From Pseudoalteromonas sp. CO133X (GTDB taxonomy: Bacteria; Pseudomonadota; Gammaproteobacteria; Enterobacterales; Alteromonadaceae), in the NCBI GenBank assembly GCA_004208945.1, contig SGPE01000030.1, positions 372,001 through 436,000 of the forward strand: DNA of 64,000 bases, written 5' to 3'. The notes below the pieces were generated by a model. The model was not told the origin of the DNA and searched no databases. It worked only from the letters and a program-made list of their open reading frames with translations. Each line of letters begins with the position of its first letter. Positions within the stretch are counted from its first letter, which is position 1. Of this stretch, positions 43,603 through 53,686 are shown in pieces. The position numbers were made by a program, and so were the translations under genes.

Positions 43603-44787
43603 TTGATAACTTTTTGCGATGGGCTTGGTACTCATGCCATGAATGAACACACTAAATAAAATGGTTGTTAATGTTACGGTGGCAATTTGCTCTTTGTTCA
43701 CAATATCTGTATCCATCACCATTAATGTGAAAACAATAGATGCCAAACCTCGTGGACCAAACCAAGCAAATGTAAATTTGTCTTTGAAATTTAGATTAGT
43801 AAACATGAGTGAAAATAGTACCGGCACAATTCTAAAAATCGTCACACTTAATAGCGCATAAAAAACAATTGGCCAGGTAATATCATTCACAATTAAGTGA
43901 CCACATACAAAACCGAATAAACACCAAATCAGTAGCGCAACGAATTCAGCGATATGTTCAGAATCTTTAACTAATGTTAAACGTATTTTTTTAGGTGCTA
44001 AGTAATCAAATAAAAGTCCCGCTACAAAAACAGCAATAAAACCACTGCCATGAAAATTTTGTGTTAAAGAGAAAATGGCCATGACTAAACCAATCAATAA
44101 AAATGGACTGCTATTATTTGCAAAGTAATGACGTGCTAATGCAATTTTTAAAAGTGGAATAAAGACGGCCATCGACACGCCTGCAATAACAAGTGCTACT
44201 CCTAACTCTCTTGCAAAAACAAGTAGAGTATCAACGGTAGTTACAGCACTTTCTGGATTTTGAGCTAATAAAAGTAAAACTAAAAAAATGGGAACGCAAA
44301 GGCCGTCGTTCAAACCACTTTCCGTATTTATTCCTTCGCGAACTTTTTCTGGTACTGATGTACACTCTAAAATTCCCTTACTAAGCGCGGCATCAGTTGG
44401 CGTTAAAATAATCGCGATCAATGCAGATTGAAAAAGTGATAACTCAGAAAAGAAAAACAAAGCACCGGCAACACCTAACAGTAATGTTAATGGTAAAGCT
44501 ACAAAAAGTAACAGGCTAGGGTACTGATAACTATGTTTTAAAACGGTTAGTTTTGATTTTGCTGCATCGGTAAATAAAAAAATACTTAAGGTTAATTCAA
44601 CCAAAGGTAAAATGTCACTGAGTCCGGCTTCACCTAACTTAAACTCACTCGGCAAAAAGTAAGACATTGCAATTCCTACTAACACAAAAAACATTGGCCC
44701 AGTAATTTCTGTTCGCTCTAACTGACGGATTGTCAGTGAGTAAAATAAAAGAGCTAAGCCAACTAATGCTAGTATTGTATATTCCAT
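43600..44787 (-). CDS. CPA1-type cation/proton antiporter
   Basis: A 395-residue membrane protein with about 12 segments. The core motif TPTDAALSKGI and, after it, EGINTESGLNDGLCVPIFLVLL is the ion-binding region of Na+(K+)/H+ antiporters, including the ND pair. There is no cytosolic regulatory tail. Its start codon shares one base with the stop of the tyrosine-recombinase gene, so the two are coupled, an unusual pairing. Confidence 0.85.
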   Translation of the reverse strand: MEYTILALVGLALLFYSLTIRQLERTEITGPMFFVLVGIAMSYFLPSEFKLGEAGLSDILPLVELTLSIFLFTDAAKSKLTVLKHSYQYPSLLLFVALPLTLLLGVAGALFFFSELSLFQSALIAIILTPTDAALSKGILECTSVPEKVREGINTESGLNDGLCVPIFLVLLLLAQNPESAVTTVDTLLVFARELGVALVIAGVSMAVFIPLLKIALARHYFANNSSPFLLIGLVMAIFSLTQNFHGSGFIAVFVAGLLFDYLAPKKIRLTLVKDSEHIAEFVALLIWCLFGFVCGHLIVNDITWPIVFYALLSVTIFRIVPVLFSLMFTNLNFKDKFTFAWFGPRGLASIVFTLMVMDTDIVNKEQIATVTLTTILFSVFIHGMSTKPIAKSYQ

Positions 44788-45998
44788 TAAACTTTCCTTT
44801 TTATTCCAGACTTTGCGCGTTCTTTTATATTTGTTTGAATATAAATTTGATCTGTTGTTGCAATTTTTGCATGACCCAAATCTTCAGATAAATGTTTAAG
44901 CGGCCTTGTTTGTGCGTCATGCGTTGCTCCGGTATGTCTTAGCCAGTGAGCAGTGGCAGCTTCAAGTTGCTCCGCATCATCTTTAAATCCATCATCTAAA
45001 AGAGACTGTTTTGCTAAGTCAAAACTTTGCTGTACCAATCGACGGATTTGTCGAACAGTCATTCCACCTTTGCCACGAATTTTATGAACTAGCGGCTCGG
45101 CTTCATCAACTCGGGGCAGGGCAGATAAACCACGGTAAAGCCTGTAACGTTTTAAATAAGTGATAAAATCTTCACTTAAAGTAACATCACGTAATTTATT
45201 ACCTTTGCCCATAATTCTTAAAAACCAAAAACCATCATTATCTTGCCAAAAATGTGACATAACGGGTGACCACTGAGGTCGCTCTGATAACTCGGAAATT
45301 CGTAAATATAATCCTTTTAAGCAAGCGAGAGTAAATAAATTTCTCTCTAAATCAGGTTGTTGTTCACATAAATCCCGAGTAACACCAAAAACATATTCCC
45401 ATTGAATATCACTCAGTGTGTCAGGGATTTTGATTTGCGATTGCACCACTAAGTAAGGGCTATTCTTTTTAACAACGGGTACAAAGTTAGCAAACGTTTT
45501 TTCTTCTAAAATAGCGAACTTATAAAAAACATTGAGTGCTGTAAACATAGCGGCGAGTGTTTGTTGGCTAGCAATATTTTCTTTATTAATGAAAGGGCGC
45601 CAATTTGTATTGAGTCGTCTTATCCCTTGTTCATCTTTATAACGCCATTGAACTGAATTTGATAACCAGGCTGAATCTGGTTCAACCATAAAATCAACAT
45701 AGGCTTCAATATCGTCACGTTTTAGATCAAAAACTGATTTTTCAGCAATTAACCATGCCCATAAGCAGAATCGCTCAAGTTCATTTCGAAAGCGATTAAA
45801 TGTTGCTTCTGATTTCCGGCCGTAAACATACAAGAATTGATATAGAAAAGTTAAGTCTTTTCTTGATTCAGCAACAGTCAATCCAACTTGATGTATAAAG
45901 TTATCAAGTTCAGGATATTCTGTAGCAAGAGTATCATCTTCAAGATGGGCAATTTGGTAGCGCAGTTGTTTAAGTGTATCGACGAGAGCAACGAGCAT
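44787..45998 (-). CDS. Tyrosine recombinase / phage-integrase family protein
   Basis: A 403-residue recombinase with an intact catalytic set: Arg233 (LYLRISELSE), Lys265 or Lys268 (GKGNK), His351-x-x-Arg354 (HWLRHTGAT), His376 (LGHAKIATTD) and Tyr386. The N-terminal SAM-like domain is longer than in XerC/XerD (about 300 residues). No phage gene or attachment duplication is next to it, and it is coupled to an antiporter gene, so it looks resident. A 30-bp dyad at 46043-46072 lies 45 bp upstream and could be its target. Dimer resolution of this replicon is one possible role. Confidence 0.8.
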   Translation of the reverse strand: MLVALVDTLKQLRYQIAHLEDDTLATEYPELDNFIHQVGLTVAESRKDLTFLYQFLYVYGRKSEATFNRFRNELERFCLWAWLIAEKSVFDLKRDDIEAYVDFMVEPDSAWLSNSVQWRYKDEQGIRRLNTNWRPFINKENIASQQTLAAMFTALNVFYKFAILEEKTFANFVPVVKKNSPYLVVQSQIKIPDTLSDIQWEYVFGVTRDLCEQQPDLERNLFTLACLKGLYLRISELSERPQWSPVMSHFWQDNDGFWFLRIMGKGNKLRDVTLSEDFITYLKRYRLYRGLSALPRVDEAEPLVHKIRGKGGMTVRQIRRLVQQSFDLAKQSLLDDGFKDDAEQLEAATAHWLRHTGATHDAQTRPLKHLSEDLGHAKIATTDQIYIQTNIKERAKSGIKRKV

Positions 45999-46042
45999 AA
46001 TGATTAAATATCTTGTAAAATAACAAGTTATAAGACTAACAC

Positions 46043-46072
46043 AAAGTCCGATACTGTCTAGTATTGGACTTT
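46043..46072. other. 30-bp dyad, candidate recombination core or operator
   Basis: AAAGTCCGATACT (46043-46055) and AGTATTGGACTTT (46060-46072) are inverted copies with one mismatch and a 4-base centre. The geometry also fits 11-bp arms with an 8-bp centre. It lies between the divergent recombinase and SYLF genes. GTCCGATACT recurs once at about 36463-36472. Confidence 0.45.
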
Positions 46073-46136
46073 AAATATTATCTTTTTAGTCTATATTTAT
46101 CATAACCATTGCCATACAAATATTCGAGGAATATGT

Positions 46137-46700
46137 ATGAAAAAGTTTTTTACTATAAGTTTAATTTTAGTTACAGCCATCCTAACTGGTTGTGCTACTA
46201 CAGGAAGCGCTTCTCCCGATGAAAAACGTGCTTTAGTACAAAGCATGAAAAATAATACACTAAGTGAGCTTTACGCACAAAAACCCGATGTAAAACAGCA
46301 AATTGCTAACTCAGCAGGTTATGCAGTTTTTGATAATGCCAACGTAAATGTTGTTTTAGCCAGCTTTGGTGGTGGCTATGGTGTAGTTAAAAATAACCTA
46401 ACAGGTAAATCAACTTACATGAATATGGGTGAAGCTGGTTTAGGCTTAGGTCTAGGCGTTAAAGACTTTAATGTCGTTATGGTTTTTCATAACCAAGCCG
46501 CTGTAAATCGCTTTATTGAACATGGTTGGGCATTCGGTGGTAACGCAGATGCAGCTGCTAAATATGAAAATAATGGTGGCGCTTTAGTTGCCGAAGCAAT
46601 TGCCGACCAAGTAACAGTTTATTCTTTAACCGAAAATGGCCTTGCGTTACAAGCAGTACTTAAAGGCACTAAATTTTGGGTAGATTCTGAGCTAAATTAA
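46137..46700 (+). CDS. SYLF/YSC84-domain lipoprotein
   Basis: A 187-residue protein with a lipoprotein signal (LTGC, Cys19). The remainder is a SYLF (Ysc84-type) domain: SAGYAVFDNANVNVVLASFGGGYG, here in the parts AGYAVFDNANVNVVL and SFGGGYGVV, then MNMGEAGLGLGLGVKDFN. Eukaryotic members bind phosphoinositides; bacterial roles are unclear, perhaps in envelope lipid homeostasis. Ends with TKFWVDSELN and has its own terminator. Confidence 0.8.
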   Translation: MKKFFTISLILVTAILTGCATTGSASPDEKRALVQSMKNNTLSELYAQKPDVKQQIANSAGYAVFDNANVNVVLASFGGGYGVVKNNLTGKSTYMNMGEAGLGLGLGVKDFNVVMVFHNQAAVNRFIEHGWAFGGNADAAAKYENNGGALVAEAIADQVTVYSLTENGLALQAVLKGTKFWVDSELN

Positions 46701-46718
46701 GTTATTTAAAACCCTTCT

Positions 46719-46754
46719 AAAAGTGGGCTAGTTAGCAACCTAACTCCCACTTTT
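46719..46754 (+). terminator. Terminator of the SYLF gene
   Basis: AAAAGTGGG (46719-46727) pairs with CCCACTTTT (46746-46754), with an inner GTTAG/CTAAC stem. A short TTTT is included in the right arm. Confidence 0.7.
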
Positions 46755-47019
46755 AATCATTTAACTAAATTTAACATAACGTAATTTATGGGTTATTACT
46801 TTATTAACAGTACAAACCTCAAGCTAGCTATCTTTTATCCTTCAAAATAATTTTGTTATGGTTATCAGGCTTTAAAATTTAAATATACAACTCAGGTAAA
46901 CACTAACAAAAAGCTATACCATTGATTTAATTAACTATTTTATTTATTAGATTAATGGAAGATTAACAAGCATTGACTATACTAAATTAGTATTAGCTAA
47001 TTTTTAGTAAGGAATTATC
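46755..47019. other. Upstream region of the large kinase gene
   Basis: The gap 46701-47019 is AT-rich. After the terminator it shows no gene; AAGGA at 47009-47013 is the ribosome-binding site of the kinase. TTGACTATACTAAATTAGTA around 46974 may be promoter-related. Confidence 0.35.
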
Positions 47020-50000
47020 TTGCCAGTTCCTGGATATAGTTTGGTTGATTGTATCAACAGCGGTAGCTACTTTTTATTACACAGCGCTAAGTCACAAAAA
47101 AATGGTGACTTAGTAATAATTAAATCATTAAAAGAGGCAAACAGAAACAACGATACAATAAACAAACTTGTATTAGAGCATGCTTTTTTAGAAAAACTAA
47201 ACCATCCCAATATTTTAAAACCAATTAGTTTCATCAACGAAGATGAATGCACAGCAATTGTTTTTGAGTATTTCCCTGCAAAACTTCTTTCAGAGCGTAT
47301 ACATAAGAACCCACTTGAAGTAAGAGATTTTTTGCCCCTTGCAGTTAAGCTTTCAGAAACTATCAGTTACCTACACTCTAAAAAAATAATCCATAAAGAT
47401 ATTAGCCCTAGTCATATTCTAATTAGTGATGATCTGTTTAGCTTCAAGTTATTTGGTTTACATATTGCGACCTCAATGAGTAGATCTTCACAAAGATTAA
47501 TCAGCCCAGCAGTTTTAGAAGGTACATTAGCTTATTTATCACCTGAACAAACCGGACGCATTAATCGTAAAATAGATTGCCGAACTGATCTCTATTCTTT
47601 AGGTGCCAGTTTCTATGAAATGTTAACTGGTCAGCCTCCTTTCAATGAACAAGATCAACTTGCTCTCGTACATTGCCATATCGCAAAAAAAGTAACTGCA
47701 GTTAATAAAGTAAAGCCTAATATTCCAAAAGTTCTTGCTGGTGTTATTACCTATCTCCTTAAAAAAAATGCGGAAGATCGTTATCAATCTGCTTGGGGCT
47801 TAACTAAAGATTTAGAGCTGATTAATAATCGCTTTAAGGAAGATTCATCACTAACTAATTTTGAGCTTCCAAGTAAAAATCTTAAAGCAACAGAGCAATT
47901 TAGTATTCCACAAAAACTATACGGCCGAGAGAAAGAAATTAATGAATTAATGCAATCCTTCGCACGAGTTGCTACAGGAAGTTGTGAAATATTCTTAGTC
48001 TCTGGCTATTCAGGTGTGGGTAAATCAGCACTGGTCAGAGAAGTCTATAAACCAATGACAGGGGAATATGGATATTTTAGTTCAGGTAAGTATGACCAAT
48101 ATCAACGGAATATCCCCTACTTTGCGATTACTGATGCATTAAATAAGTTTTGTCGATACATATTAACAGAGCCTAACGATGAGTTAATGATTTGGCAAGA
48201 TATTATCAATGAGCATCTAGGTGAAAATGCTATATATTTGTGCAACATAATCTCTGAATTAAATTTAATTCTAAATATAAAAAAACGAAACATAGAAAAT
48301 AAAAATATCGACAAGACAATTTTGCATAATTTATTTTTGAATTTTATTACTGCAATTTGCAGTAGAAACCGCCCTTTTATTTTATTTTTAGATGACATGC
48401 AATGGGCAGATTTAGCATCGCTAGAGTTAATCGCATCTTTATTCAGCCACTCTAAGTTACACCACTTATTAATAATCCAAGCATATCGTGATAACGAAGT
48501 TGATGAACAGCATGTTTTTACTAAATTTATAACAGACATCAAAAAACAAAATACAACTATAAATCACGCTTTCCTTAATAACTTATCACAAGTAGTAATA
48601 AATAAGCTTATCAGTGACACCATAAATATTCCTGAGATAGATTGTCAGTCTTTGAGTGAAATTATATTCAAAAAAACATTAGGCAACCCCTTTTTCGTTT
48701 TACAATTCATTACGGAATTATATGAAAAAGGACTTCTATACCATGATATTGAACAAGATTATTGGTACTGGGATAAAAACACAATTTTAGCAGAAAACAT
48801 TACGGATAATGTTGTTGATTTTATGGCAAAAAAGATAAACGAACTACCAAACAAAGCTTGTGAGTTACTAAAATATGCTGCGAGTGTTAGTAATACTTTC
48901 GACACAAATTTGTTAGTTGCACTATCAGATAATCAATACACCGCAAAACAGATAATTGAAAACTTGATCCCTGCTATTGATAAAGAACTAATATTAACAC
49001 CTCAACCTATTTCAAATGTTATTACTTCACAAGCTGCCTTTAATGAAAATGTACAATTAAAGTTTTTGCATGACCGCGTACAACAAGCCGCCTACTCACT
49101 TATCCCTGATAATGAACGGCAGCAAGTTCATATTAGTATCGCTAGGCTGCTTTATCAATATGTACTTAATAATAACATACTTGAAGAAAGCTTGTTTGAA
49201 CTTGCCAATCAGTTTAATAAAGCAATTGAATTAATATCTAACCCATTAGAAATAAAGCAAGTAATTGAAATTAACTTTTTAGCGGCAAAAAAGGCATTTG
49301 ATTCGGCTGCTTATAACTCCGCACACGGTTACCTTTGTTATGCTAAAAACTTAATAGGATTGGAGCATTTTAAAATTAATTATAGTGTTACCTTTGAAGC
49401 TTTACTTTTGTTATGCAAAGTAAATTGTATTTTAAACAAATATACTGAGTCTGATGAATTTTATGAATTGCTATTAAAATATAAGCACACACCTTTAGAT
49501 CATGCACGAGTTTTACTGATTAAAATGGATGATTATCATCAACAAGGGCTCTACCAAGAGGCCCTAAATACACAATATTTAGCTCTAAAAGTACTAAATT
49601 TAACTCCCCCCTCTGAGTTAGATGACTTAGATAGCCAAATAGCGAACGAGATTTCACTCATAGATACATACCTTGCGCACCGTTCTATTGATAGCCTTTC
49701 TGATTCCACCCCTTTAAAGGATGAAAAAGTATTAGCTCTATTGGATACACTTACCAGCCTTTGGATCACTGCATATTTATTATCTGATGAAGATGTTGTG
49801 CAGTGGGCTTCAGTAAAAATGTGCAGGCTCTGCCTTGAACATGGCAGATGTGAGCAGTCAGCTTTTGCATATATTCTTTACGGTTACGTTTGCGTTAATA
49901 GACTTAATGAATTTAATAAAGCAGATGAATTTGGCAAAGTTGCACTAAAAATTGCAGATAATTACTCTAATCTTGCATTGCGCGGCAAAGTTTACTTTAT

Positions 50001-52260
50001 GTATGGCTTAACGATTTGTCACTGGAGTAATCATCTCTCACTTTCTACCAAAAGTTTTCGAAAAAGCTATCAATTCAGTTGTCAAGCTGGCGATTGGACC
50101 TACGCCAGCTATGCAGCAGTTAATATTATTTCAAATTTAATAATAGAAGGAGCACCTTGCGATCAAATCTTTTCTGAGGCAGATAACTATTTAAGTTTTT
50201 TAAAGGAAAAGAATGAAGAATCTACTAAGAGTTTTTTCATACCAGGTGCATATGTGCCATTACTGCATTTTATGGGGAAATGCGATAGTAACAACAGTTT
50301 TGACTGTGATATTTTCAATGAACATGAACACCTTATTTGTGCCGAAGACTCCCCTATCACACAGGCGTGGTATTTCTATGCAAAAGTTAGGGCTCTTTAT
50401 TTGATGGGACAATATTGTGAGGCACTTGCGATTATTGATCAGATAAATATCATCCCAATGGGTGTTCCAGGGCAAATTAAAACACCTGAAGCCTATTTTT
50501 ATTCATGTTTAGTTCTACTTGCTAAACCAGAAGCTTATCTAGACTCCATTAAATATCAGGGCATCTTTAATCACATGTATGAACGGTTGAAAGTTTGGAG
50601 TTGCTCTTGTGAAGATAACTTCCTTCATAAGGTAAAATTGATAGAGGCAGAATTAGCTAGTTTGCATAACCAACCTTTCTATGAAGTGTTTGCTCTATAT
50701 CATCAAGCAATCGAGCTTGCTAAAACCGCCGACTACAGGCTAATTGAAGCATTAGCTAATGAGTTATTCGCCAATTATCTTATCAGTCAAAACAAACTCG
50801 ATTATGCAGTACTCCACCAGCAAAGGTCTCATTCAGTTTATAATTACTTATCGATTAATATAAAGAAAGAAAACTCACTATTAACTAACGATAAAATGTC
50901 TGTGCCGCCGACCAATTTACCAATGGAAGTGTCAACGGGTTCAATTGCTCTTCAGTCAATGATGCAAGCTGCTAACGTACTTTCAGAAGAGATGGTTATA
51001 AATAAGTTAATAGATAAATTAATTGCTATAGTTATGGAGTTTTCTGGTGCCTCAAAAGTTGCTTTGTTACTTAAGAAAAATTCAAAATGGTGGGTCGAAA
51101 ATATTGGCATTTTAAATGAGCCAAATTACCAATTTAAATCTGTGCCTTATACTAAATCAATTGATATTCCAGCCAGTGTTATCCGCTATGTAATTCGTAG
51201 CGAAAGTATGGCGTTAATTGGTAATGTGTCTGTTGATTCAGTGTTCGCTAATGACCCTTACATTAAAAAGCATCAACCAAAATCTATTTTGTGCTTACCC
51301 CTTATCTACAAAAATCGGGTCAATAGTATTGTCTATTTAGAAAATGAACTTACTAGTGATGCATTTGGCCAAAACCATTTAGACATGCTCAACTTGCTAA
51401 TAGGGCAAATGGCGATATCTATCGAAAATTCTGTACTCTATAGTCAAATGGAAGAAAAGGTGGTTGATCGAACTAATGATTTAGAAGAATCGCTAAAACA
51501 ATTAAAACAAACGCAAAACCATTTAGTTGAATCAGAAAAAATGGCTTCATTAGGTCGTTTGGTCGCCGGTGTAGCTCATGAGCTTAACACCCCATTAGGT
51601 GTTAGTGTAACTGCATCGTCGAACTTATTAGAGCTTGCTGAAAAACTGCGCACTGCATTTGAATCACAAACCCTAACACGAAAAGACTTTGTTTCATGCA
51701 TCGACAATATCAATGAAGCAGGTACTATCGTTTACCGTAACTTAAATAGAGCAGCCGAACTTGTTACTAACTTTAAACTTGTTGCTGTAGATACCAGTAA
51801 CGATGAGCAACGTGAAATTAACTTAAAAGAATATTTAAGCGATTTAGTCAGTAGTTTATCCCCTGCTCTTAAAAAAGGCCGCCATAATATTCAGATTAAC
51901 TGTAGTGAAAACTTAGTGATTAAGGTTGATCCAGGTGTTATCGCGCATATTTTCACAAATTTGATCCTAAACTCACTCATACATGGCTTTGAAAATAGAC
52001 AAAAGGGTCAGATAACAATAACAGCAGAACTTCAAAGCTCTAAGCTTACCGTTCATTATAGAGATAATGGCAAAGGCATGAGCGAGGAAGTACAAAGTAA
52101 AGTATTTGAGCCCTTTTACACCACTAAAAGAGGGGCGGGTGGAAGCGGCCTTGGGATGAATATTGTTTATAACCTTGTAGTTCAAAAACTCAAAGGCACG
52201 ATTAGTTGCCAATCAAAAATAGGTGAAAGTACCGAGTTTTTTATAACTGCAGATTTCTAG
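47020..52260 (+). CDS. Trifunctional Ser/Thr-kinase-like, AAA-ATPase and sensor histidine kinase
   Basis: A 1746-residue protein starting at TTG with AAGGA six to seven bases upstream. Domains: protein-kinase-like (about 5-270), AAA ATPase (Walker A SGYSGVGKSALV, about 328; Walker B ILFLDDMQWAD), a long helical-repeat region (about 600-1280), GAF (about 1320-1480), coiled coil, then histidine kinase (His1520 in AGVAHELNTPLG; ATP-lid motifs DNGKGM and GGSGLGMNIV). The kinase-like domain keeps Lys35 and HKD (125-127) but has His132 for the catalytic Asn and LFG (144-146) for DFG, so it is probably a pseudokinase. No receiver gene is adjacent; its signal and partner are unknown. Confidence 0.85.
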   Translation: MPVPGYSLVDCINSGSYFLLHSAKSQKNGDLVIIKSLKEANRNNDTINKLVLEHAFLEKLNHPNILKPISFINEDECTAIVFEYFPAKLLSERIHKNPLEVRDFLPLAVKLSETISYLHSKKIIHKDISPSHILISDDLFSFKLFGLHIATSMSRSSQRLISPAVLEGTLAYLSPEQTGRINRKIDCRTDLYSLGASFYEMLTGQPPFNEQDQLALVHCHIAKKVTAVNKVKPNIPKVLAGVITYLLKKNAEDRYQSAWGLTKDLELINNRFKEDSSLTNFELPSKNLKATEQFSIPQKLYGREKEINELMQSFARVATGSCEIFLVSGYSGVGKSALVREVYKPMTGEYGYFSSGKYDQYQRNIPYFAITDALNKFCRYILTEPNDELMIWQDIINEHLGENAIYLCNIISELNLILNIKKRNIENKNIDKTILHNLFLNFITAICSRNRPFILFLDDMQWADLASLELIASLFSHSKLHHLLIIQAYRDNEVDEQHVFTKFITDIKKQNTTINHAFLNNLSQVVINKLISDTINIPEIDCQSLSEIIFKKTLGNPFFVLQFITELYEKGLLYHDIEQDYWYWDKNTILAENITDNVVDFMAKKINELPNKACELLKYAASVSNTFDTNLLVALSDNQYTAKQIIENLIPAIDKELILTPQPISNVITSQAAFNENVQLKFLHDRVQQAAYSLIPDNERQQVHISIARLLYQYVLNNNILEESLFELANQFNKAIELISNPLEIKQVIEINFLAAKKAFDSAAYNSAHGYLCYAKNLIGLEHFKINYSVTFEALLLLCKVNCILNKYTESDEFYELLLKYKHTPLDHARVLLIKMDDYHQQGLYQEALNTQYLALKVLNLTPPSELDDLDSQIANEISLIDTYLAHRSIDSLSDSTPLKDEKVLALLDTLTSLWITAYLLSDEDVVQWASVKMCRLCLEHGRCEQSAFAYILYGYVCVNRLNEFNKADEFGKVALKIADNYSNLALRGKVYFMYGLTICHWSNHLSLSTKSFRKSYQFSCQAGDWTYASYAAVNIISNLIIEGAPCDQIFSEADNYLSFLKEKNEESTKSFFIPGAYVPLLHFMGKCDSNNSFDCDIFNEHEHLICAEDSPITQAWYFYAKVRALYLMGQYCEALAIIDQINIIPMGVPGQIKTPEAYFYSCLVLLAKPEAYLDSIKYQGIFNHMYERLKVWSCSCEDNFLHKVKLIEAELASLHNQPFYEVFALYHQAIELAKTADYRLIEALANELFANYLISQNKLDYAVLHQQRSHSVYNYLSINIKKENSLLTNDKMSVPPTNLPMEVSTGSIALQSMMQAANVLSEEMVINKLIDKLIAIVMEFSGASKVALLLKKNSKWWVENIGILNEPNYQFKSVPYTKSIDIPASVIRYVIRSESMALIGNVSVDSVFANDPYIKKHQPKSILCLPLIYKNRVNSIVYLENELTSDAFGQNHLDMLNLLIGQMAISIENSVLYSQMEEKVVDRTNDLEESLKQLKQTQNHLVESEKMASLGRLVAGVAHELNTPLGVSVTASSNLLELAEKLRTAFESQTLTRKDFVSCIDNINEAGTIVYRNLNRAAELVTNFKLVAVDTSNDEQREINLKEYLSDLVSSLSPALKKGRHNIQINCSENLVIKVDPGVIAHIFTNLILNSLIHGFENRQKGQITITAELQSSKLTVHYRDNGKGMSEEVQSKVFEPFYTTKRGAGGSGLGMNIVYNLVVQKLKGTISCQSKIGESTEFFITADF

Positions 52261-52609
52261 AAGATTGAATTTATATTTTTAATTAAGCCTTGTTGGTTTT
52301 GAACTAGATTAATTGCAAATATTGTTACTTCTGAGCATTAATTCATATTTTAAACATATTATTTAAGGTTAACATCATTGTTATTCAAGGCTATTAACTT
52401 GCTTTTAAATACAGCTATTGAAGCTACCTGAACTGATATTCAATTCCATAGATTTGACTTTGTTGCCGATGAAGTACCCGCACTTCCAAAACAACTTCAG
52501 GATTTAACTAAAAGGTGTTAAATCACAGCTGCTTTGCGAAGCACTTCTCAGTAAAACAACAAAACTAACATCTTGATTAATTAGTTTAAGTAGTTAAGGC
52601 AAAGACAAA
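52261..52609. other. Gene-free gap with a possible gene remnant
   Basis: 349 bp without an intact gene. On the forward strand 52437-52521 reads as about 28 open codons (FDFVADEVPALPKQLQ within) bounded by stops. It has the look of the C terminus of a lost gene, but the family is not recognised. No repeats or strong hairpins seen. Confidence 0.25.
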
Positions 52610-53659
52610 TTATTTAATAAGGTGTATTTTCGGAGTGTGCGTTTTAGTACACACCGCATCAAATGCCTCTGCCAGTCGTTCGGTTTTTTTGAATACTTGC
52701 TGCCAATATTTAATCCGTGTATCGGCATCAAGCTCAGTAAAGTCTTTCCGATCAGGGATTTTGCTATAAGGTAATGAAGCTACAAAGTCAGCTGATGGAG
52801 TGATCATCACCACATTATCATAGTTCCTAGGGGTAATACCGCGTTTTAAACTTTTATCAAACCACCCTGCTTTAGGGTTGTTATTAAAATGCGGATATAA
52901 AATAAGTCCGTCATTATGAATAGTTAAGTCAAAGTGATAATCAATGATACCGCCATCACGGTACATACCAGGCGGTGTTCCTGTTATGTTTTTAATGCCT
53001 TGCATGACTAATGGAATAGAGCCTGAAGCAAGTAACGCATCGGCTAAATTATCTTCGCTAAGCTCAATAGTATGGGTATTGAAGATGTTGTTATCTGAAA
53101 ACGATAACTGACTATCTGCAGGCTGAAATACATAACGCTCATATTGCTTACTCAGAAAACGCCTATTCATTCTATTGGCTAAGTAACTTTTAGATAACCC
53201 CATTAACTGCATTACTTTGTTTTCTGATGCTGTAAAGCCATTCGATTTTGCAACTATAAAGTGGGCTTTAAAAATCGGGTTGTTAATGATTTCTTGAATA
53301 CCATTTTCAGCAAAAACAGTGCTTAATAACTCTCGTGCTTTTGTTGTTATTTCTTCTGGTTTTGCTTTATTCGATGAATAACGTGTTTCAGAATATGACT
53401 TTGCTAATCGAGATATTGCAGCAACAGGGTCGTTTTGTGCAAAACAGGCAGCTCTAAATGCCCCTGCACTTGACCCTAACAAGTTTAGAGGCGTGGTACG
53501 GTCTTTAAAAAATTCACCAAATAGATATTTATCCAAACCAAATAATGTAAACCATTTGGGGCCGCCGCTTGCTCCTAAAAAGGTATTAAACAAATCGGCA
53601 GACAGGCCTTGCTCTTTTATTACTTTTGCAGCACTTGGCCCTGCGTAAATATCTATCAT
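52610..53659 (-). CDS. Patatin-like phospholipase
   Basis: A 349-residue patatin-family serine hydrolase. The oxyanion glycines are in LGASGGPKW (28-36), the nucleophile is Ser64 (GSSAG), and the dyad aspartate is in YRDGGIIDYHFD (about 236). No signal peptide, so cytosolic. It likely hydrolyses phospholipid acyl chains. It follows the alanine symporter gene by 27 bases and is probably co-transcribed with it. Confidence 0.85.
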   Translation of the reverse strand: MIDIYAGPSAAKVIKEQGLSADLFNTFLGASGGPKWFTLFGLDKYLFGEFFKDRTTPLNLLGSSAGAFRAACFAQNDPVAAISRLAKSYSETRYSSNKAKPEEITTKARELLSTVFAENGIQEIINNPIFKAHFIVAKSNGFTASENKVMQLMGLSKSYLANRMNRRFLSKQYERYVFQPADSQLSFSDNNIFNTHTIELSEDNLADALLASGSIPLVMQGIKNITGTPPGMYRDGGIIDYHFDLTIHNDGLILYPHFNNNPKAGWFDKSLKRGITPRNYDNVVMITPSADFVASLPYSKIPDRKDFTELDADTRIKYWQQVFKKTERLAEAFDAVCTKTHTPKIHLIK

Positions 53660-53686
53660 GGTTACTTTTCTCGTTATTGTTTTAGA

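Noticed and set aside
44787..45998. Tyrosine recombinase as sign of a prophage or integrative element
   Set aside because: No phage, conjugation or cargo genes adjoin it and no direct repeats bound a segment; neighbours are ordinary genes.
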